Source of the DNA: Pseudosulfitobacter koreensis
GTDB taxonomy: Bacteria; Pseudomonadota; Alphaproteobacteria; Rhodobacterales; Rhodobacteraceae
DNA: 64,000 bases
Assembly (NCBI RefSeq): GCF_024733015.1
Contig: NZ_JANKJG010000008.1
Location: 1-64,000 of the forward strand
Reading direction: 5' to 3'
Position numbers and translations under genes: made by a program. The notes under the pieces are model-generated. The model had not been told where the DNA came from. It saw only the letters and a program-made list of their open reading frames with translations, and did not search any database. Positions 48,414 through 58,926 of the stretch are shown here, piece by piece. Position 1 is the stretch's first letter; the number at the start of each line of letters is the position of its first letter.

Positions 48414-48535
48414 TATATGAGGACAAAATGAGAACATTACAATCTAATTTTTCTTGTCCTACTTTGGGGCAATAGTTGTTAAAGAGTGGTGAACGGTTTG
48501 AAATTTGGTCGGCGGCTTTGGGGTTATTGCGGTAA

Positions 48536-49129
48536 ATGCTTGTTTTCTTTAAAGAACGTCTTGCGTTTTTGTCTGTGCCCAAGACCGGCACCACGGCTTA
48601 CGAAACTGCGTTGCGTCCACGCGCGGATATGGTGATCTCTGAGCCGCCGATGCTGAAACACGCGCCGGTCTATCGCTACAATCGCTTCGTGCGGCCGATG
48701 TTTCTGAAAGTCTGCGATGCGGAGCTTGAGGTGATGGCGGTGATGCGCGAGCCGATCAGCTGGCTTGGCTCTTGGTGGCGGTATCGCCAGCGGCCGTTCA
48801 TGGCGGGCAAGCCCAATGCGACCCATGGCATCAGTTTTGACGACTTCGTCCAGGCCTACATGAAGGGGAAGAAACCGGGATTTGCCGATGTCGGCAGTCA
48901 GTTCAAATTTCTCGAAGCCCAACCCAACGGCGTTGGGGTCACCCATCTGTTTCGCTACGAAGACCAGCCGCGCTTGCAGTCATTCCTGTCAGAGCGTCTG
49001 GATGTGACGCTGAACCTCAGCCGCGAGAATGTCTCGCCCGAGATGCCGCTCGCGTTGTCGGCGGACGTGTCAGAGCGTTTCCGGCGGAAGTTTTCTGATG
49101 AGTTCGATCTTTACGACAGCATCGGCTGA
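48536..49129 (+). CDS. Sulfotransferase-like protein
   Basis: 197 residues. The start MLVFFKERLAFLSVPKTGTTAYE holds the PKTGTT phosphosulfate-binding loop of sulfotransferases, and VMAVMREPISWLGSWWRYRQ fits the second conserved region (RxP...S). It is shorter than most sulfotransferases (250-300), so it may be a trimmed member. Similar proteins in Roseobacters have been misnamed gamma-glutamyl kinase. Its acceptor is unknown. Divergent from recA, so the SOS box could affect it as well; GC content appears a little lower than in its neighbours. Confidence 0.7.
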   Translation: MLVFFKERLAFLSVPKTGTTAYETALRPRADMVISEPPMLKHAPVYRYNRFVRPMFLKVCDAELEVMAVMREPISWLGSWWRYRQRPFMAGKPNATHGISFDDFVQAYMKGKKPGFADVGSQFKFLEAQPNGVGVTHLFRYEDQPRLQSFLSERLDVTLNLSRENVSPEMPLALSADVSERFRRKFSDEFDLYDSIG

Positions 49130-49150
49130 TTTTCGGCCTCGTGGAGGTGG

Positions 49151-51496
49151 CTAGTGCAACTGCTTGTGAACCGTCTCGGTCAACTGATCGAGAGAAAACG
49201 GTTTGGGCAGAAAAACGGAATTCGGGATCGACGCCTGATCGTTGTTCAAACGGTCTTCGGCATAGCCGGATACGAAGACCACGCGCACTTCGGGGCGTGA
49301 TTTCAAAGCCTCGCGCACCCAGCTTGGGCCATCCTTGCCGGGCATCACCACGTCCGTGACGAACAGATCGACGTTCAGGTCGGCGTCTTCCAGTGTCTTC
49401 AATGCAGATTCAGCGCAGTCCGCCTCCAGAACCGTATAGCCGCGCAGCCGCAAGGCGCGGCTTGCAAAGGCGCGCACCGGGGCCTCGTCCTCGACCAGCA
49501 GAATCACGCCGTCCCCGTGGCTCGGGCTGGCGGGTGCGGCCAGTGCCACCGCCCTCTCGACGGGCAATGGTGCGCCTTCGAGCACCGGGAACAGAAGCGT
49601 GAAACAGGTCCCCTCGCCTTCGGTGCTGTCGACGAAGATGAAACCACCCGTCTGCTTGACGATACCGTAGGCCGTCGACAGGCCCAGGCCCGTCCCCTCG
49701 CCCGTGCTTTTGGTGGTAAAGAACGGCTCGAACACCTTTTGCAGCTTGTCGGGTGCGATGCCGATGCCCCGGTCCACCACGCGCACCGCCACATATTGCC
49801 CTCCCGGCACCGTGACGCGGTCGCGCGTCATCGGTTCGTTCAGGGTGACGCATTCCGTCTCGATGCGGATCTCCCCGCCATCGGGCATCGCGTCACGGGC
49901 GTTGACCACCAGGTTCATCAGTACCTGTTCAAGCTGGCGTTTGTCGGCGCGGATGGCTTGCAACATCGGATCGTGGCTAAGCGTCAACGTCACCTTTTCG
50001 CCCACAAGACGGTTGAGAAGATGCGTAAGGTCGGACAGCGTGTCGCGCATGTCCAGCATTTCGGGGCGCAGGGTCTGTTTGCGTGAAAAGGCCAGCAGTT
50101 GCCCCACCAGCGCCGCGGCGCGGTTGGCGTTCTGGTTGATCTGCACGAGGTCGCCATAGTCGGCATCGCCGTGGTCGTGACGCAGCAAAAGCAGATCGCA
50201 ATGGCCCGAGATTGCAGTCAGCAGGTTATTGAAATCATGCGCAATTCCGCCTGCCAACTGGCCGATAGCCTGCATCTTCTGGCTTTGCACGAATTGCGCC
50301 TCAAGCGTTTTCAACTCGGTGGCGTCGGTCAGCACCGCAATCACGCTTGCGACGCCATTCTCGGTGACGCGGTTCAGGGTGACCTGAACGAACATCTCCT
50401 TGTCCGCGCGCTTCAGCCGCAGGAATTCCGAATGCTGCACTGCGCGGCCAGCGATCGTTTCGGCCAGCCAGTCGGCAATGGGTCGCCCCAGCCCTTCCAT
50501 GAACGACGACAGATGCGCGCCCTTGGCCATGCTCTCCCCCACAAGCGCGGTCGCGGATCTGTTGCACCCCTGCACCATCCCCTCGGGCGTGACCAGAACC
50601 AGCGGCACCGGCAGTCTTTCGAAGGCAGCCCAGGTGTCGACCGGGGCGTCGGGCGGCTCGGGCTGCTCCACGGGCAGCAGGTACAGCGCACGCCGCCCCG
50701 CGCCGCCGTCGATGTCAGACACCGCACAGCGCAGCGTTCCGGTCTGGGTCGACAGCAAGGCCACGTCGCCCGGCGCGGGCAGGCCTGCGGGAAACACACG
50801 GTCCAGCGTCTTGGCCCGGTGACCGATCAGGGCACGCGCGCCGTCGTTCATGAACAGGATCGCGCCGGTGCGTCCGACCATAAGCATCGCCAGTCCCGGT
50901 TCCTCGTGCCCCTTCGAGGTCGCCTCATCCGGTATGGCTTCGATCCGCCACAGATAGGCGTCGGGGCCCATCACGTGCACCGCCAGACGGATCTGGCCCT
51001 TGCGCGTCACGATATCCTCGCGCGCGGACCCTTCGGCGTCGGCGGTCAGTTTCAGCCGATAGGTGATACCGCCCGGATTGGCGAATGTATCGCGCAAAAG
51101 TCCGGCAAGGCTCAGGCCCGCCTGGCTGTCGAAACGTGCGCGCGCCGCGGCGTTCATGGATGTGACCCCGCCATCGCCATCGGTTACCAGACTGGGCGAG
51201 GCATCTTTTTCCGTAAACGACGACATCACCGAAAAGGCCATCGCGCGCCGTGCCTTGCGGCGACGGGTGATCGCGACCAGCAGCACGAAAAACGCGAAAA
51301 TCGTCATCGCGGCGGCTGAGGTGGCCAGTTGAACCACGCCTGCGGGTGAAAGTGCACCCATCACCCCCAGCACCGCAGCCGCGATCACCAGACTGCGCAG
51401 GCGCGCGGCGCTGAAATCGGGAAATGGTCCCAAAGGTCCCGTGGTCAGTGCGTTGTTTTGCAAAACGCTACCCTTTTGCTCGAATCGTTGCGTCAC
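49151..51496 (-). CDS. cckA: Cell-cycle hybrid histidine kinase CckA
   Basis: 781 residues. Two membrane helices (about 34-55 and 60-77), two to three PAS-like regions (about 95-395), HisKA with H420 in GGIAHDFNNLLTAISGH, HATPase_c (N-box NLVVNARDAM, GTGLGLSTAYGIV) and a C-terminal receiver with D715 in FVTDVVMPG. This build and the AHDFNNLLTAI phospho-site are those of CckA, which passes phosphate through ChpT to CtrA. In Rhodobacterales this relay governs motility, gene-transfer agents and cell-cell differences. A CtrA-type box lies 18 bp before the start, pointing to feedback. Confidence 0.92.
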   Translation of the reverse strand: MTQRFEQKGSVLQNNALTTGPLGPFPDFSAARLRSLVIAAAVLGVMGALSPAGVVQLATSAAAMTIFAFFVLLVAITRRRKARRAMAFSVMSSFTEKDASPSLVTDGDGGVTSMNAAARARFDSQAGLSLAGLLRDTFANPGGITYRLKLTADAEGSAREDIVTRKGQIRLAVHVMGPDAYLWRIEAIPDEATSKGHEEPGLAMLMVGRTGAILFMNDGARALIGHRAKTLDRVFPAGLPAPGDVALLSTQTGTLRCAVSDIDGGAGRRALYLLPVEQPEPPDAPVDTWAAFERLPVPLVLVTPEGMVQGCNRSATALVGESMAKGAHLSSFMEGLGRPIADWLAETIAGRAVQHSEFLRLKRADKEMFVQVTLNRVTENGVASVIAVLTDATELKTLEAQFVQSQKMQAIGQLAGGIAHDFNNLLTAISGHCDLLLLRHDHGDADYGDLVQINQNANRAAALVGQLLAFSRKQTLRPEMLDMRDTLSDLTHLLNRLVGEKVTLTLSHDPMLQAIRADKRQLEQVLMNLVVNARDAMPDGGEIRIETECVTLNEPMTRDRVTVPGGQYVAVRVVDRGIGIAPDKLQKVFEPFFTTKSTGEGTGLGLSTAYGIVKQTGGFIFVDSTEGEGTCFTLLFPVLEGAPLPVERAVALAAPASPSHGDGVILLVEDEAPVRAFASRALRLRGYTVLEADCAESALKTLEDADLNVDLFVTDVVMPGKDGPSWVREALKSRPEVRVVFVSGYAEDRLNNDQASIPNSVFLPKPFSLDQLTETVHKQLH

Positions 51497-51513
51497 TTGT
51501 CGCGCGAAAACGA

Positions 51514-51528
51514 TTAATCGCAGATTAA
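51514..51528 (-). promoter_or_regulatory. CtrA-type box upstream of cckA
   Basis: TTAA-TCGCAGA-TTAA followed by C, an exact TTAA-N7-TTAA match (both strands fit). It ends 17 bases from the cckA ATG, so binding would cover the promoter or the ribosome-binding region. Confidence 0.6.
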
Positions 51529-51598
51529 CTGCGTCGGGTAGGTGGGCATTTAAGGCGCCCGTCCGCCTGTCTTCCGTGAAAAAACAGTAGAAGCGCGA

Positions 51599-52756
51599 TC
51601 AGCCCCGCGTCAAGTGTGCGGTGAAAAAACCGTCGCCCTCGGCGCTGATGGTCCAGCGCTTGCGAAAGCTGCACGTCCAGCCCGCATGACGCGCCAGAAA
51701 CGCGTCGATCCGGTCCTCATTCTCGCAGGTCAGCACCGAACAGGTGACGTAGACCAGCGTGCCCTCGGGCGTCACATGGCCCATCGCGGTGTCCAGAATT
51801 TCGTCCTGGATGCCGTTCAACTCGTCCAGACGCTGCTGGGTCAAGGCCCATTTGCCTTCGGGACTGCGCCGCCAGGCACCGCTGCCGGAACAGGGCGCAT
51901 CGCAGAGCACCACATCGAACTTTTCCTTGGCGGGCAGCTGATCGGGGGCCACCACGCGGATCTGCACGCCCGCACGTTCGGCGCGATCAGGGATATCGGC
52001 CATGCGACCCGGCGCGATGTCATGCGCCCAGACGGTAAAGCCGCGCGCGGCCAGGGCCAACGCCTTGCCGCCGCCGCCCGCGCAATAATCCAGCGCGCGC
52101 GTGCCGTCGGGGATCGCATCCACCACAGCCTGGCTCGCGGCGTCCTGCATTTCGATCCAGCCGTCGATATAGGCCTGCGACTGGCGCACGCGGCGCGGGT
52201 TCGACAGCACGGTCAGCGCGGTGGGGCTGAGACTGTTGGCTTCGGTCAGGACCTGCTCGGATTCCAGCGCAGATTGCACGTCGGCTACCGAACACACGCG
52301 CGTGTTGACGCGCAGCGTGATCGGCGCACGGTCCTGGGCGATCAGGGCAATCGCTTCGGCATCATCGCCCAAGGCAGCCTGCCATTGCGGCAGCAGCCAC
52401 TCGGGCAGGTTCCAGCGGTCGCCGATCTCGGTCGGTGTCGCGCCCGCCTGACGTTCCTCGTCGGTCAACGGTGCGGGGGCGTGGCCCGCATCATCGAACA
52501 GCGCGTCGATGTCCGCGTCGTCGGCCCGCAGCCGTCCGATCATGCGCGCGCGGCCATCTTCGCCGCCGCCCAGCACCGCATCGCTGCGCCATGTGCGCAG
52601 GGCGGCAAAGACCAGATCGCGGATGGCGGCACGGTCCTTGGAGCCTGCAAAACGGCTGTTGCGCGCCCAGCGGGTCAGCGCCTGTTCGGCGGCCTGACCG
52701 GCCAGGATATCGTCAATGATCTCGATCGACGCGGCGACCCGTGCTCCGGGGGTCAT
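51599..52756 (-). CDS. 16S rRNA (cytosine-C5) methyltransferase, RsmB type
   Basis: 385 residues from MTPGARVAASIEIIDDILAG at 52756; codons up to 52858 are in frame but not conserved. An N-terminal NusB/RsmB-like RNA-binding region is followed by the Rossmann methyltransferase: DYCAGGGGKALALAA (SAM), LCDAPCSGSGAWRRSPEGKW with one catalytic cysteine and VTCSVLTCEN with the other. It should methylate a cytosine in 16S rRNA near position 967. Same direction as guaB, 105 bp downstream. Confidence 0.9.
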   Translation of the reverse strand: MTPGARVAASIEIIDDILAGQAAEQALTRWARNSRFAGSKDRAAIRDLVFAALRTWRSDAVLGGGEDGRARMIGRLRADDADIDALFDDAGHAPAPLTDEERQAGATPTEIGDRWNLPEWLLPQWQAALGDDAEAIALIAQDRAPITLRVNTRVCSVADVQSALESEQVLTEANSLSPTALTVLSNPRRVRQSQAYIDGWIEMQDAASQAVVDAIPDGTRALDYCAGGGGKALALAARGFTVWAHDIAPGRMADIPDRAERAGVQIRVVAPDQLPAKEKFDVVLCDAPCSGSGAWRRSPEGKWALTQQRLDELNGIQDEILDTAMGHVTPEGTLVYVTCSVLTCENEDRIDAFLARHAGWTCSFRKRWTISAEGDGFFTAHLTRG

Positions 52757-52861
52757 TGGTGGCACCGCGAATGAAGAACGTCGGTCAAAGTCATGAAATA
52801 CATATCCAATTGGTAGAGTGGCGGCGCACCGGCCCGATTGCCCGGACAGGTGCGCCAAGGG

Positions 52862-54346
<1,485 letters not shown>

Positions 54347-54449
54347 CTATTTCACGGGATGGTCGGGATGAAAAGGGCAAATGGCCGATTGCATGGCAGC
54401 CATGCCTGCGTAACCCTGCACGCGACATCCGAAAAACAGGAGCATCCTC

Positions 54450-55406
54450 ATGGCCAACTCATATGACAGCGGACGGCTGGACCTTCCCTTTGTCGGCATC
54501 TCGACCTTCGGCAAGCGTCCCTATCAGCCGGACTGGGGCGCGCTGGAAGCCGATGTGGCCATCCTGGGCGCGCCCTTCGACGCGGGCACCCAGTGGCGCG
54601 CCGGGGCGCGGTTCGGCCCACGCGGCGTGCGCGAGGCCTCGACGCTGTTCAGCTTCGGCCACGCAGGTGCCTATGACCACGAGGACGACGCGACCTACCT
54701 GCCCGCCTCGGTGCGGATCGTGGACATGGGCGACGCCGACATCATCCACACCGACACCGAAAGCAGCCACGCCAATATCGAGGCAGGTGTCAGGGCCGCC
54801 CTCAAGGCAGGTGCCCTGCCGGTGGTGATCGGGGGCGATCATTCGGTCAACATTCCCTGCATCCGCGCCTTTGACGATCAGGGCGACATTCACATCCTGC
54901 AAATCGACGCGCATCTGGATTTCGTCGATGAACGTCACGGCGTGCGCCATGGCCACGGCAACCCGATGCGCCGCGCCGCCGAGCAGCCTTATGTCACCGG
55001 GCTGACGCAGGTGGGCATCCGCAACGTGTCATCCACCGCGCGCGAAGGCTATGCAGACGCGCGCAGGATGGGGTCCGACATCGTCTCGGTCCGGCAGGCG
55101 CGCAAGATGGGCACGCAGGCCCTGCTGGCGCGGATACCGGCGGGCGCACGGGTCTATATCACGCTGGACATCGACGCCTTTTGCCCGTCGATCGCGCCCG
55201 GCACCGGCACGCCCAGCCACGGCGGTTTCCTGTATTACGAGGTGCTTGAGCTGCTGCAGGGCGTGGCGCAGGGGCACGATGTGGTGGGCGTCGATCTGGT
55301 CGAGGTGGCACCGGATTACGACCCCACGGGATCAACCTCGGTGCTGGCCGCACAGGTCCTGCTGAACCTGCTGGGCTTCGTCTTTCATGCGCGCGGCGCG
55401 GTGTAG
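54450..55406 (+). CDS. Agmatinase / ureohydrolase family enzyme
   Basis: 318 residues of the arginase-agmatinase family. All manganese motifs are present: GGDHSVN, DAHLDFVDE with GNPMRRA after it, and TLDIDAFCPSIAPGTGTPS. It releases urea from a guanidino compound; agmatine is likely, but guanidinobutyrate, guanidinopropionate or free guanidine enzymes look much the same. CAGGAGCATCCTC precedes the ATG. Divergent from guaB; the next genes are a separate unit. Confidence 0.87.
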   Translation: MANSYDSGRLDLPFVGISTFGKRPYQPDWGALEADVAILGAPFDAGTQWRAGARFGPRGVREASTLFSFGHAGAYDHEDDATYLPASVRIVDMGDADIIHTDTESSHANIEAGVRAALKAGALPVVIGGDHSVNIPCIRAFDDQGDIHILQIDAHLDFVDERHGVRHGHGNPMRRAAEQPYVTGLTQVGIRNVSSTAREGYADARRMGSDIVSVRQARKMGTQALLARIPAGARVYITLDIDAFCPSIAPGTGTPSHGGFLYYEVLELLQGVAQGHDVVGVDLVEVAPDYDPTGSTSVLAAQVLLNLLGFVFHARGAV

Positions 55407-55540
55407 GCAGCATCGCACCGCCCCTGCCCTGCGCACCCCTGCCGCTAAATGACGCCAACAGCACCATAATTGCCGCTCTCTGCCTTTCGCTTTGACGCAA
55501 CTGGCCTATGTTCGCGACAACACTCAGCCAAGGCACGTTC

Positions 55541-57595
55541 ATGAGCACCGATACCTCCCAAGATCCACTCGTCGTCTTCACCCCCTCGGGCAAGCGCGGG
55601 CGCTTTGCCAAAGGCACCCCGATCCTGACCGCCGCGCGCCAGCTGGGCGTCGATCTGGACAGTGTCTGCGGCGGACGCGGCATCTGCAGCAAATGCCAGA
55701 TCAGCCCCGGCTACGGCCAGTTCTCCAAACACGGCGTCACCGTCCACGAGAACGCGCTGAGCGACTGGAACAGCGTCGAGGAACGCTATAAATCCAAGCG
55801 CGGCATGATCGACGGCCGCCGTCTGGGCTGTCAGGCGATGGTACAGGGCGACGTGGTGATCGACGTGCCGCCCGAAAGCCAGGTCCACAAGCAGGTCGTC
55901 CGCAAACGCGCCGAGGCGCGCGACATCGTCATGAACCCCTCGACCAAGCTCTATTACATCGAGGTGCAGCAGCCCGACATGCACATCCCCTCGGGCGATC
56001 TGGAACGGCTGCGCGACGCGCTGCGCGACCAGTGGCAGCTGGAAAACGTCCACGCCGATCTGCACATTCTGCAATCCATGCAGCCGATCCTGCGCAAGGG
56101 CGACTGGAAGGTCACCGTCGCCGTCCACCTGGGCGACCGCGAGAATGCCCCGCGGATCATGCACATCTGGCCCGGCTATTACGAAGGGTCGGTTTACGGC
56201 CTTGCCGTCGATCTCGGCTCGACCACCATCGCCGCGCACCTGTGCGATCTGCATTCGGGCGTTGTGGTCGCCTCCTCGGGCATCATGAACCCGCAGATCC
56301 GCTTTGGCGAGGACCTGATGAGCCGCGTCAGCTATTCGATGATGAACCCCAAGGGCGCGCAGGAGATGACCAATGCCGTGCGCGAGGGGATGAATGCGCT
56401 CTTCACCCAGATCAGCATCGAGGCGAACATCGACAAGGCGCTGATCGTCGACGCCGTCTTTGTCTGCAATCCGGTCATGCACCACCTGTTTCTGGGCATC
56501 GACCCGTTCGAGCTGGGCCAGGCCCCCTTTGCGCTGGCCACATCGAACAGCCTGCGTCTGCGCGCGGACGATCTGCATCTGAACATCCACCCCTCCGCAC
56601 GGATCTATCTGCTGCCCTGCATCGCGGGCCATGTGGGCGCGGATGCCGCTGCCGTGGCCCTGTCCGAGGCTCCGGACAAGTCCGAGGATCTGGTTCTGGT
56701 GGTCGACGTGGGCACCAACGCCGAGATTTTGCTGGGCAACCGCGACAAGGTTCTCGCCTGTTCATCGCCCACCGGCCCCGCCTTCGAGGGCGCTCAGATC
56801 AGCAGCGGCCAGCGCGCCGCCCCCGGTGCCATCGAGCGGGTCGAGATCGACCCCGTCACCAAGGAGCCACGCTTTCGCGTCATCGGCTGCGAGCTGTGGT
56901 CCGACGAGGACGGCTTTGACGAGGCCATCGGTGCCTCGGGCGTCACCGGCATCTGCGGCTCGGGCATCATCGAGATGGTCGCCGAAATGCGCATGGCCGG
57001 GATCGTCGACGCCCCCGGCCTGATCGGCAGCCCCGAGCAGACCGGCACATCGCGCTGTTTCCTCGACGGGCGCACCTACTCATACCTGGTCTACGACGCG
57101 ACCGACCGGGGCGGCCCGCGCATCACCGTGACCAACCGCGACATCCGCGAAATCCAGATGGCCAAGGCGGCGCTCTATTCCGGCGCGCGCCTGCTGATGG
57201 ACAAATTCGGCGTCGACAAGGTGGACCGCATCGTGCTGGCCGGGGCCTTCGGCGCGCATATCTCGCCCAAACACGCGATGATCCTGGGCATGATCCCCGA
57301 CGCGCCACTGGACAAGGTGACCTCGGCAGGCAACGCCGCGGGCACCGGCGCCCGCATCGCCCTTCTGAACCGCGAGGCACGGATGGAGATCGAGGAAACC
57401 GTGCGCGCCATCCACAAGGTCGAAACCGCGATAGAGCCGCGCTTTCAAGAGCATTTCGTGAACGCCAGCGCGATCCCGAACTCGGTCGAGCCGTTCCCGA
57501 TCCTGAATTCCATCGTGACCCTGCCCACGGCCACCTTCAACACCGGCGGCGGCGACAAGTCCGAAGGCGGGCGTCGCAGACGCGCGCGCGCATGA
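55541..57595 (+). CDS. ASKHA-domain Fe-S protein, corrinoid-activating (RamA-like)
   Basis: 684 residues from MSTDTSQDPLVVFTPSGKRG at 55541; the ATG at 55508 in frame is less likely. A plant-type [2Fe-2S] ferredoxin domain comes first (C43, C49, C52 in VCGGRGICSKC; C97 in RRLGCQA), then a linker and a DUF4445 ASKHA ATPase domain with AVDLGSTTIAAHLCDL, VVDVGTNAEILLG and VLAGAFGAHISPKHA. Proteins of this build reduce Co(II) corrinoids back to the active Co(I) state in methyl-transfer systems. No corrinoid protein or methylamine-type methyltransferase is visible nearby; a SAM methyltransferase gene overlaps its stop. The basic tail (GRRRRARA) is unusual. Confidence 0.85.
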   Translation: MSTDTSQDPLVVFTPSGKRGRFAKGTPILTAARQLGVDLDSVCGGRGICSKCQISPGYGQFSKHGVTVHENALSDWNSVEERYKSKRGMIDGRRLGCQAMVQGDVVIDVPPESQVHKQVVRKRAEARDIVMNPSTKLYYIEVQQPDMHIPSGDLERLRDALRDQWQLENVHADLHILQSMQPILRKGDWKVTVAVHLGDRENAPRIMHIWPGYYEGSVYGLAVDLGSTTIAAHLCDLHSGVVVASSGIMNPQIRFGEDLMSRVSYSMMNPKGAQEMTNAVREGMNALFTQISIEANIDKALIVDAVFVCNPVMHHLFLGIDPFELGQAPFALATSNSLRLRADDLHLNIHPSARIYLLPCIAGHVGADAAAVALSEAPDKSEDLVLVVDVGTNAEILLGNRDKVLACSSPTGPAFEGAQISSGQRAAPGAIERVEIDPVTKEPRFRVIGCELWSDEDGFDEAIGASGVTGICGSGIIEMVAEMRMAGIVDAPGLIGSPEQTGTSRCFLDGRTYSYLVYDATDRGGPRITVTNRDIREIQMAKAALYSGARLLMDKFGVDKVDRIVLAGAFGAHISPKHAMILGMIPDAPLDKVTSAGNAAGTGARIALLNREARMEIEETVRAIHKVETAIEPRFQEHFVNASAIPNSVEPFPILNSIVTLPTATFNTGGGDKSEGGRRRRARA

Positions 57596-58428
57596 GCGGC
57601 AATTCGGATCAGGCCACGTTCTGGAGCACCGAGGCGGGCCGCAACTGGGTCACCTTCCGGCATGCCCTGGATGCGGTCATGGCCCCGGTGCTCGATCTGG
57701 TGCTGAACCATGCCGACTTGCAACCCGGTGAAACAGTGATCGACATCGGCTGCGGCACCGGAGCCTCGACCCTGCGTGCGGCAGAAACTGTCGGGCCGAG
57801 TGGCGCCGTGCACGGCTATGACATTTCGCCTGTCATGCTGGACCTCGCAGCACAGCGCACCGCCGATCTCGACAACGTGACCCTGACCGAGGCCGATGCC
57901 CAGGATCACACCTTTGCCAAAGGGGCCGCCGACGCGCTGATTTCGCGCTTTGGCGTGATGTTCTTTGCCGATCCGACCGCGGCCTTTGCCAATCTCGCCC
58001 ACGCCCTGCGACCCGGCGGGCGGATGGTGATGGCCGCGTGGGGCCCCGCCGCGCAAAACCCGTGGTTCATGGACCCGGCCCGCGTCGCACGCGAACGGCT
58101 CGGCACCCCGCCCAAGGTGGACCGCACCCTGCCCGGCCCCTTCGCCTTCGAAGACGCCGACCGCGTGACCCGCCTGCTGAGCGCCGCGGGTCTGGATGTC
58201 ACCGTAACCCCCGTCGATCTGCGCCTCGGCGCACTGGCAACGCTCGACGATCTGGCCGAGCAAAGCTGCAACATCGGGCCTGCCGTCGGCATCATGCGCG
58301 ACTTCGACGCGACAGATGCAGACCGCAAAGCCATCCGCGCGGGCATCGCAGAGGCATTTTCCGCCTATGACACGCAGAGCGGCGTGCGGGTGCCTGCCCG
58401 CATCAACCTGATCACCGCACGTGTCTGA
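57592..58428 (+). CDS. Class I SAM-dependent methyltransferase
   Basis: 278 residues. The SAM-binding motif I is VIDIGCGTGASTLRAAE, followed by VHGYDISPVMLDLA and the later ISRFGVMFFADPTAAFANLA, as in the UbiE/Methyltransf_25 group. Its ATG overlaps the TGA of the ASKHA gene, so the two are translated together. The substrate is not evident: it could act on a small molecule connected to the corrinoid system or be independent of it. Confidence 0.82.
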   Translation: MSGNSDQATFWSTEAGRNWVTFRHALDAVMAPVLDLVLNHADLQPGETVIDIGCGTGASTLRAAETVGPSGAVHGYDISPVMLDLAAQRTADLDNVTLTEADAQDHTFAKGAADALISRFGVMFFADPTAAFANLAHALRPGGRMVMAAWGPAAQNPWFMDPARVARERLGTPPKVDRTLPGPFAFEDADRVTRLLSAAGLDVTVTPVDLRLGALATLDDLAEQSCNIGPAVGIMRDFDATDADRKAIRAGIAEAFSAYDTQSGVRVPARINLITARV

Positions 58429-58551
58429 TCACCTGTCCGAGCAGCTGACGGGCACGCAACCAGCCAGATCGCAGGCCACCCGAACACCTAACGATCCCTT
58501 CACAATCCCGATTGACGCTCCCCCGACCAGCCGCTATCAGTCCAGCCTGCG

Positions 58552-58625
58552 GCGGGTATGGTGAAAAGGTATCACGGCAGCTTCCCAAGCTTTAGTTACG
58601 AGTTCGATTCTCGTTACCCGCTCCA
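58552..58625 (+). tRNA. tRNA-Gly (anticodon CCC)
   Basis: 74 nt including encoded CCA. Acceptor GCGGGTA pairs with TACCCGC; the D arm includes GGTGAAAAGGTATCAC; the anticodon loop is TTCCCAA (CCC); the T arm is ACGAG-TTCGATT-CTCGT. The anticodon stem GCAGC/GCTTT has one C-U mismatch and one G-U. Reads GGG. It lies at the left border of an AT-richer segment. Confidence 0.93.
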
Positions 58626-58926
58626 TGCAGAGATCACCAAAAACACTGTAGCAGGCAAAGGCACGACCGTGCCAATGTTCGGCTTGCGTCCTTTCATTCG
58701 TCCTTCCTTCATTGCCGCAAAAGGCTTTTACCCTTGGGCTTTTTCCCCAATTTCGCGCGCACGATAAGAAATGTACCCCCGCCGGTCCTGTGTCGGACGG
58801 CTGAGTTTTTAAGAACCCCCCCAAGGGGCGAAACGGGCTCTAAGAGCCCGATGAGCTTGTCGTGTCAGCCAAGTGAAGCTACTCAACGGCAGGATCAAAT
58901 GCGAACCGTTTGAAAAGCGAAGACAA
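58626..58926. other. 301-bp stretch after tRNA-Gly without a supported gene
   Basis: Starts right after the tRNA CCA. Composition is mixed, with AT-rich patches, a run CCCCCCC followed by AAGGGG, and a hairpin CGGGCTC-TAA-GAGCCCG at 58834-58850 with no T-run. A 70-residue open frame crosses the tRNA and is not credible. No second copy of the tRNA 3' end was found downstream in the next 1.4 kb, so an attachment-site duplication is not shown. Confidence 0.4.

Noticed and set aside
58558-58767. 69-codon open frame starting within tRNA-Gly
   Set aside because: It uses tRNA bases as codons and has no ribosome site or recognisable sequence.
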